Assembly: GCA_036674765.1 (NCBI GenBank)
Contig: JARVKI010000040.1
Coordinates: 248,001 to 312,000 of the forward strand
Length of the DNA stretch: 64,000 bases
Reading direction: 5' to 3'
Source of the DNA: Seiridium cupressi
Lineage: Eukaryota > Ascomycota > Sordariomycetes > Amphisphaeriales > Sporocadaceae
This document shows positions 59,342 through 64,000 of the stretch, piece after piece (positions within the stretch are counted from its first letter, which is position 1; every line of letters begins with the position of its first letter). The notes beneath the pieces were generated by a model. It ran no database searches. It saw only the letters and a program-made list of their open reading frames with translations, and had not been told where the DNA came from. The position numbers were made by a program, and so were the translations under genes.

Positions 59342-62300
59342 ATGTTCGAGAAGTCGCTGTACGACCTCATACGGGGCATGCGCAATCACAAGGGGAACGA
59401 GAGGGAATACATCCAGAACTGCTTGAAAGAATGCCGTGCCGAGATTCGAAGCCAGGACCTCGATCTGAAGGCGACCGCTCTGCTGAAGCTCGTATACCTT
59501 GAAATGTTTGGGCACGACATGTCCTGGGCTTCGTTCAACGTGCTAGAGGTTATGGCCTCGCCAAAGTACCACCAGAAGCGCGTGGGATACCTGGGTGCTA
59601 TACAGAGCTTCCGTCCCGATACCGAAGTATTGATGCTGGCGACAAACATGCTTAAGAAGGACGTAACTGGCGCTTCCACCACTACAATCGCACTCCCTAT
59701 CGTCGCCCTGCCGCATCTCATAACACCCTCTCTCGCCCTATCAGTGCTCAGCGACCTTCTGCCTCGACTCAGTCATTCGAATCCCTCTATCCGCAAGAAG
59801 ACAATCGTCACACTTTATAGAATGGCATTGGTCTACCCAGAGACGCTGAGGGCTGCATGGCCGAAAATCAAAGAGAAGCTCATGGATCCCAGCGAAGATC
59901 CCAGCGTCACAGCCGCCATCGTAAACGTTGTTTGTGAACTGGGCTGGCGCCGGCCTAATGACTTCCTGCCTTTGGCACCACGGCTCTTCGAATTATTGGT
60001 GGACAGTGGCAACAACTGGATGGCAATCAAGCTGATTAAGCTGGTATGTGCCCCTTTTACGTTGCTCTTAGAGCTGGTCCTGACTGAATACAGTTTGCTA
60101 CCCTCACTCCGCTGGAGCCCAGGCTCGTGCGCAAGCTGCTTCCCCCCTTGACCGAAATTATTCGAACAACACCTGCCATGTCCCTTCTGTATGAGTGCAT
60201 CAACGGCATCATCCAGGGTGGTATCTTGGGCAGTGGAGATGATGACAGTGGCAGAGAGGAGATTGCTTCACTTTGCGTAAACAAACTCCGATCAATGATC
60301 ATGATCGATGGGGATCCCAATCGTGAGTATGGAACTAGCACCACCACACGTCGCGCTTTCTAATCATTTTCTTGTAGTCAAGTACGTCGCGTTGCTTGCC
60401 TTTAACAAGATTGTGATAACTCATCCTTGGCTGGTCGGACAACAAGAAGACGTGATATTAGACTGTATCGACAGCACAGATATATCCATTCGCATCAAAG
60501 CTCTCGACTTGGTCCAGGGCATGGTCAATAGTGACAACTTAGTGTCGATCGTGAGTCGATTGATGAGGCAGCTCAAGAATGCCTCGGCAGAAGAGCGGAA
60601 TGCAGCTCTCGCAGATCCTGCCGACTTGGAGTCGGATGAGGAAGCATTGGAAAGAAGAATCAACCCATCACAAAAGACCAAAGAGCAAGCCCCGCCTTTG
60701 CCCGATGATTATAGGGTCGACGTCATCAATCGGATTTTGAGCATGTGCTCTCAGCAAAATTATGGCAATTTGACCGATTTCGAGTGGTATATCGACATAC
60801 TCACCCAATTGGTTCGGACGGCGCCTCTGCCTCGTCCTGTGAATGATACTGACGCGGCTGCCGTGGCTGGCAAGTCAAACGCAGGAGATGTATCAGAGAG
60901 AATCGGTGATGAATTCAGGACTGTTACTGTCAAAGTTCCGGCAATTCGGTCCGCATGTCTAGAGGCTGCTGAGATCATTATGAATCAGTTCAGCAAAGAT
61001 GCGCCCAGTGGCTCCCTTATCGTCAGTGGAGCGTTGAACCCTATCGCATGGATAATAGGAGAATTCGCTTCAGAAGCGCGATCTCCAGAAGACAGCCTGA
61101 ATGTGCTACTGCACATGATTTCGAGAACATCTGCCCCTGAAGCACTGGCAGCGTGTGTGCAGGCAGCTACAAAGGTCTTTGCTTTAGTCGCGGGGGACGC
61201 TCTGACCATTTGGACACCGGAAAGAAAATCCAAGATATCGCTTCTCATGGCACGCATCATTCATGCCTTCGAACCTCTAGCTATGCACCCGAGTCTCGAA
61301 GTGCAGGAGCGAGCAGTTGAGTTTTCTGAGCTTTTGAAATTGACCGCTGAGGCAGTATCTGGGCAAGATACTCTCTCAGAGGAGTTGCAACAAGATGCGC
61401 CTTTGCTCCTTACCCAAGCAATTCCCTCCCTCTTTGCTGGCTGGGAACTCAATTCCGTCGCTGCAGGCGCTCAGAAGAACGTTCCGCTCCCAGAGGGCCT
61501 CGACCTTGACGAACCTATCAACGCAAATCTCAACTTTCTTCTGGCCTCTTCAGACTCGATCGCAATACCAATCGACGAGGCCGATGAGTTTGAAATATAT
61601 TACAACCAACGGCCGCCGCCTACAAGCATTGCGTCTGAACCAGCTGTCAGCCGCCTGACGGAAAGTAGAGAAGAGGTGGTCAGTTCTTACCAGCAGCCCA
61701 CTGAAGATTCGTATCTGGACGCAGATATTCTCGCCCGGCGAAAGGCCGAACGCATTGAGCGAAACCGTGACGATCCATTCTATATTGGAGAAAGCAGCAA
61801 TATTCCTGGGACGTCGACGCCCATACACAATATTCTTCAGAACTCTAATGGTCCCGATTTCGACGTTGATTCAATACCTGTGATGGAACTAGACCTAGAT
61901 CAGCTCAACGCAGGAGCAGGCGGAAGCTTACCGATGTCGAAGTCTATGCCTGCACGGCCAAAACCACGGCAAAAAATCGTCGTGGCAGCGGATGAGACAC
62001 TAGCCAATAGTGGTGGCTCGACGCCTCGCAACTATGACTCTGAAAATAACTCGGACAGTTTCACGAAATCACGAGCGAAGAAATCCAAGCAATCAATCCT
62101 CCTTAGTGTTGACTCTGCTAATCTAGGATCTCTCAATCTGGACGATGATCCTGAAGGCCGCGGATATGACTATGAAGCAAAGCAGCGCGAGGAAGCCGAA
62201 ATGGCACAGGCCATGAAGGAGGTTGAGCGCCTGCGACTCGAGATGCAGCGCGCCAATGAGCGAATACAAGTAGCTCACGGAGTTGATGCTGAGGGAGCGG

Positions 62301-62521
62301 TGGTCAAGAAGAAGAAAAAGAAGACTAGTGTTCCTGGGGCAGAAGGCGAGGGTACCATCAAAGCGAAGAAGAAGAAGAAGAAGGTTCCTGTTGCAGAGGA
62401 TGGCCAGGGTGTAATAGCTGAGGCTAAGATTGAAAGTCCAGCTATGACAGAGCAGGTGCCGGAAGCGGTCAAACCCAAGAAGAAGAAGAAGAAAGCCAGG
62501 GCGGCCGAGATCCAAGACTAA
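59342..62521 (+). CDS. APL5: AP-3 adaptor complex delta subunit
   Basis: The large subunit of AP-3, which sorts cargo from Golgi/endosome directly to the vacuole. Predicted 1024 aa from three exons: 59342-60043, 60094-60322 and 60378-62521. Seen: the N-terminal adaptin family start MFEKSLYDLIRGMRNHKG, KATALLKLVYLEMFGHDMSW, SPKYHQKRVGYLGAIQSF and HSNPSIRKKTIVTLYRMALV. HEAT-like repeats run to about residue 640, including CIDSTDISIRIKALDLVQGM. The C-terminal hinge is disordered, with RKAERIERNRDDPFYIGE, then repeated poly-lysine tracts (KKKKKKT, KKKKKK) in the last 120 residues. Minus-strand frames opposite the lysine tracts are artefacts of GAA/AAG-rich coding. Confidence 0.94.
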
Positions 62522-63466
62522 ACAGAAACTATGCAACGGTCCTGTAGCGAGTATTCAGCCTAGTCATCAAAATATAGATCAGAATATTCAAGGCATTCAG
62601 CACCATAGGAAACTCACCACCTTACCCTACGCACCGTTCAGGGTATACTAGTTTCAATTAACCCGCTGTCGTACGTCCCGGTACATAGAGTGGGTACTAT
62701 ATTTATTTGGCGCCTAGGCGCATAACGGTATTCCTCCTGTCTTGATCAGACGCACATTGAAAGAAAACTGTTGATATGTACGCCTACACTTGCTCTGAAC
62801 TAACGTTAGTTCTCGCGTAAAGTCCCATATAATATTAGGTTGTCAGGTTAGTGCTTCTTACAAGATCTGCTTCTTACCCAAATTAACTAGCCATTGTCGA
62901 TAGATACGCCTTGTCAATGGATCTCTCTCTCACTGAGTGATCATTGTCGATATTCACACTTACATGGGCGACAGTAACTATAACAACGACTATACCAAGA
63001 TTTCCCCACAAGCGTTCGATCCTCAACTCTATCCCCCCCTCTCCCCCACATTCTCCGCATTCGGGACACATATAGGCTAAATGTAGACTGGAGAGTATCG
63101 TCATTGATCTGCAATTTGCTTTAGTCGAGGTGACAGAGCCAATATTGCATGAGTGTGATTGGTGCGCAAAGTACTAGGAGACTCCAGTGCGAATCTTATT
63201 GTACATCTGCCGCTGTAGTTCGCAAGCTTATAAAGATCGCGGCCCGTTATTCGGGAATGATGGGGTAAACATGGAGATCAATCCTTTCACCGAGGCACAT
63301 AGTTGAATATGATTGGCTGTTCTGACGACTTGACACAGGTTTTCGGCAAAATGGCGGATACTGTGAATACTTGAGCGTTGCTGCTGGCTACTGTGAAATC
63401 TATAAACCTCTAGATCCCAGAACCATCATCTTCTTCCATGAGGTGACAACTTAGACGTAATTTGCA
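62522..63466. promoter_or_regulatory. Upstream region of the GH3 xylosidase
   Basis: 945 bases holding the AP-3 delta 3' UTR and the xylosidase promoter. A TATAAA box at 63401-63406 is about 60 bases before the ATG. A GGCTAAA heptamer at 63075-63081 matches the XlnR (xylanase regulator) site. CCCCAC motifs at 63004-63009 and 63044-63049 match the reverse complement of the CreA site SYGGRG. This fits induction by xylan and glucose repression, which is inference from short motifs. Confidence 0.5.
63075..63081 (+). promoter_or_regulatory. Candidate XlnR site GGCTAAA
   Basis: An exact match to the GGCTAAA form of the Aspergillus XlnR consensus, about 390 bases upstream of a predicted beta-xylosidase, the class of gene XlnR controls. 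A seven-base match can arise by chance; position and gene type raise its value. Confidence 0.4.
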
Positions 63467-64000
63467 ATGATGGTCGTTCTTCTCGGTACAGCATTGAGTC
63501 TTCTAGTCTCAGGCGTCGCTGCAGCGGGCCACCTTTTTCCGGATTGTGAAAATGGTCCCTTGGTCAACAATACTGTTTGCGACACAAGCTCGTCCGTCTC
63601 GGATCGTGCCAAAGCCCTCGTTGCCGCATTCACTACCGAAGAGAAATTTCAGCTGGTAGTCAGCACATCTCCAGGAGTACCTCGCCTTGGGCTTCCGAGC
63701 TATGAATGGTGGCGTAAGCGGTGTTATTCATTCCCTCTTTGCTATAAACATCACATCACTAACTTGAAGTCCAGAGGAGGCCTTGCACGGCGTCGCCAGC
63801 TCCCCTGGAGTTCAGTTCGCCGCTTCGGGGAATTACTCTTATGCCACATCTTTCCCGCAACCTATATTGATGGGCGCAGCGTTTGATGACAGTCTCATCG
63901 AAGCTGTGGCCACCGTAGTGAGCACCGAGGCCCGGGCCTTCAACAACGCAAACCGGTCGGGACTTGATTATTGGACACCTAACATCAATCCTTATCGAGA
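63467..64000 (+). CDS. Secreted GH3 beta-xylosidase, 5' part (runs off window)
   Basis: A glycoside hydrolase family 3 enzyme that releases xylose from xylo-oligosaccharides outside the cell. Only the N-terminus lies in the window: exon 1 63467-63713, intron 63714-63774 and exon 2 from 63775 past the edge. Seen: a signal peptide of about 20 residues (MMVVLLGTALSLLVSGVAAA), then FPDCENGPLVNNTVCDTSSS, where the paired cysteines match fungal xylosidases such as BxlB. FTTEEKFQLV, RLGLPSYEWWQEALHGVASS (split by the intron), YATSFPQPILMGAAFDDSLI, VSTEARAFNNANRSGLDYWT and PNINPYR follow, all typical GH3 blocks. The catalytic nucleophile Asp lies beyond the window. Two adjacent ATGs open the frame; the first is used. 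Confidence 0.92.

Overview
The window is nuclear DNA of a filamentous ascomycete (Pezizomycotina). Nearly every gene has a recognisable fungal eukaryotic product, most are split by short introns of about 50 to 100 bases with GT..AG ends, and intergenic spaces are 0.1 to 4 kb. The class cannot be fixed from the sequence alone. No tRNA, rRNA, CRISPR array, intact transposon or viral gene was found.

Layout. 0.75-5.9 kb: a triose-phosphate/nucleotide-sugar-type transporter (minus) divergent from recyclin-1 (plus). 5.9-10.1 kb: a gene-poor stretch. 10.1-16.4 kb: a bZIP factor, a lysine-rich SMAP-domain nuclear protein, a RAMP4/Ysy6-like ER protein, and a small mitochondrial membrane protein sharing a promoter region with it. 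17.5-19.5 kb: the Mid1 calcium-channel subunit. 21.6-33.2 kb: the specialised-metabolism part, a 2-oxoglutarate/Fe(II) oxygenase (minus) and a 2591-residue non-reducing polyketide synthase (plus) with order SAT-KS-AT-PT-ACP-CMeT-R, the architecture of the citrinin/azaphilone/tropolone-type synthases. 34-45.9 kb: Yop1, an RFX transcription factor, aspartokinase and eisosome protein 1. 47.4-54.2 kb: a PTP-loop phosphatase, a tRNA m3C methyltransferase, Coq10 and a ubiquitin-like-domain protein. 57.6-62.5 kb: EMC2 and the AP-3 delta adaptin. 63.5 kb to the edge: the start of a secreted GH3 beta-xylosidase.

Working together. Most genes are independent housekeeping genes; several act in membrane traffic or the ER (recyclin-1, RAMP4, Yop1, EMC2, AP-3 delta) but they are dispersed and not an operon-like unit. 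The one plausible functional pair is the polyketide synthase and the divergent oxygenase. The synthase would make a C-methylated aromatic aldehyde, and the oxygenase could oxidise it further, as CitS and CitB do in citrinin biosynthesis or TropA and TropC in tropolone biosynthesis. No other pathway enzymes, transporter or Zn2Cys6 regulator are visible around them, so this is either a very small cluster or a remnant of a larger one. The synthase also has unusual features: a Gly where the SAT nucleophile Cys is expected, a product-template domain in which the usual His/Asp pair is not apparent, and a GC-rich block over the reductase domain.

Exon boundaries were worked out by hand from reading frame and splice-site agreement. 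They are internally consistent in phase, but remain predictions.
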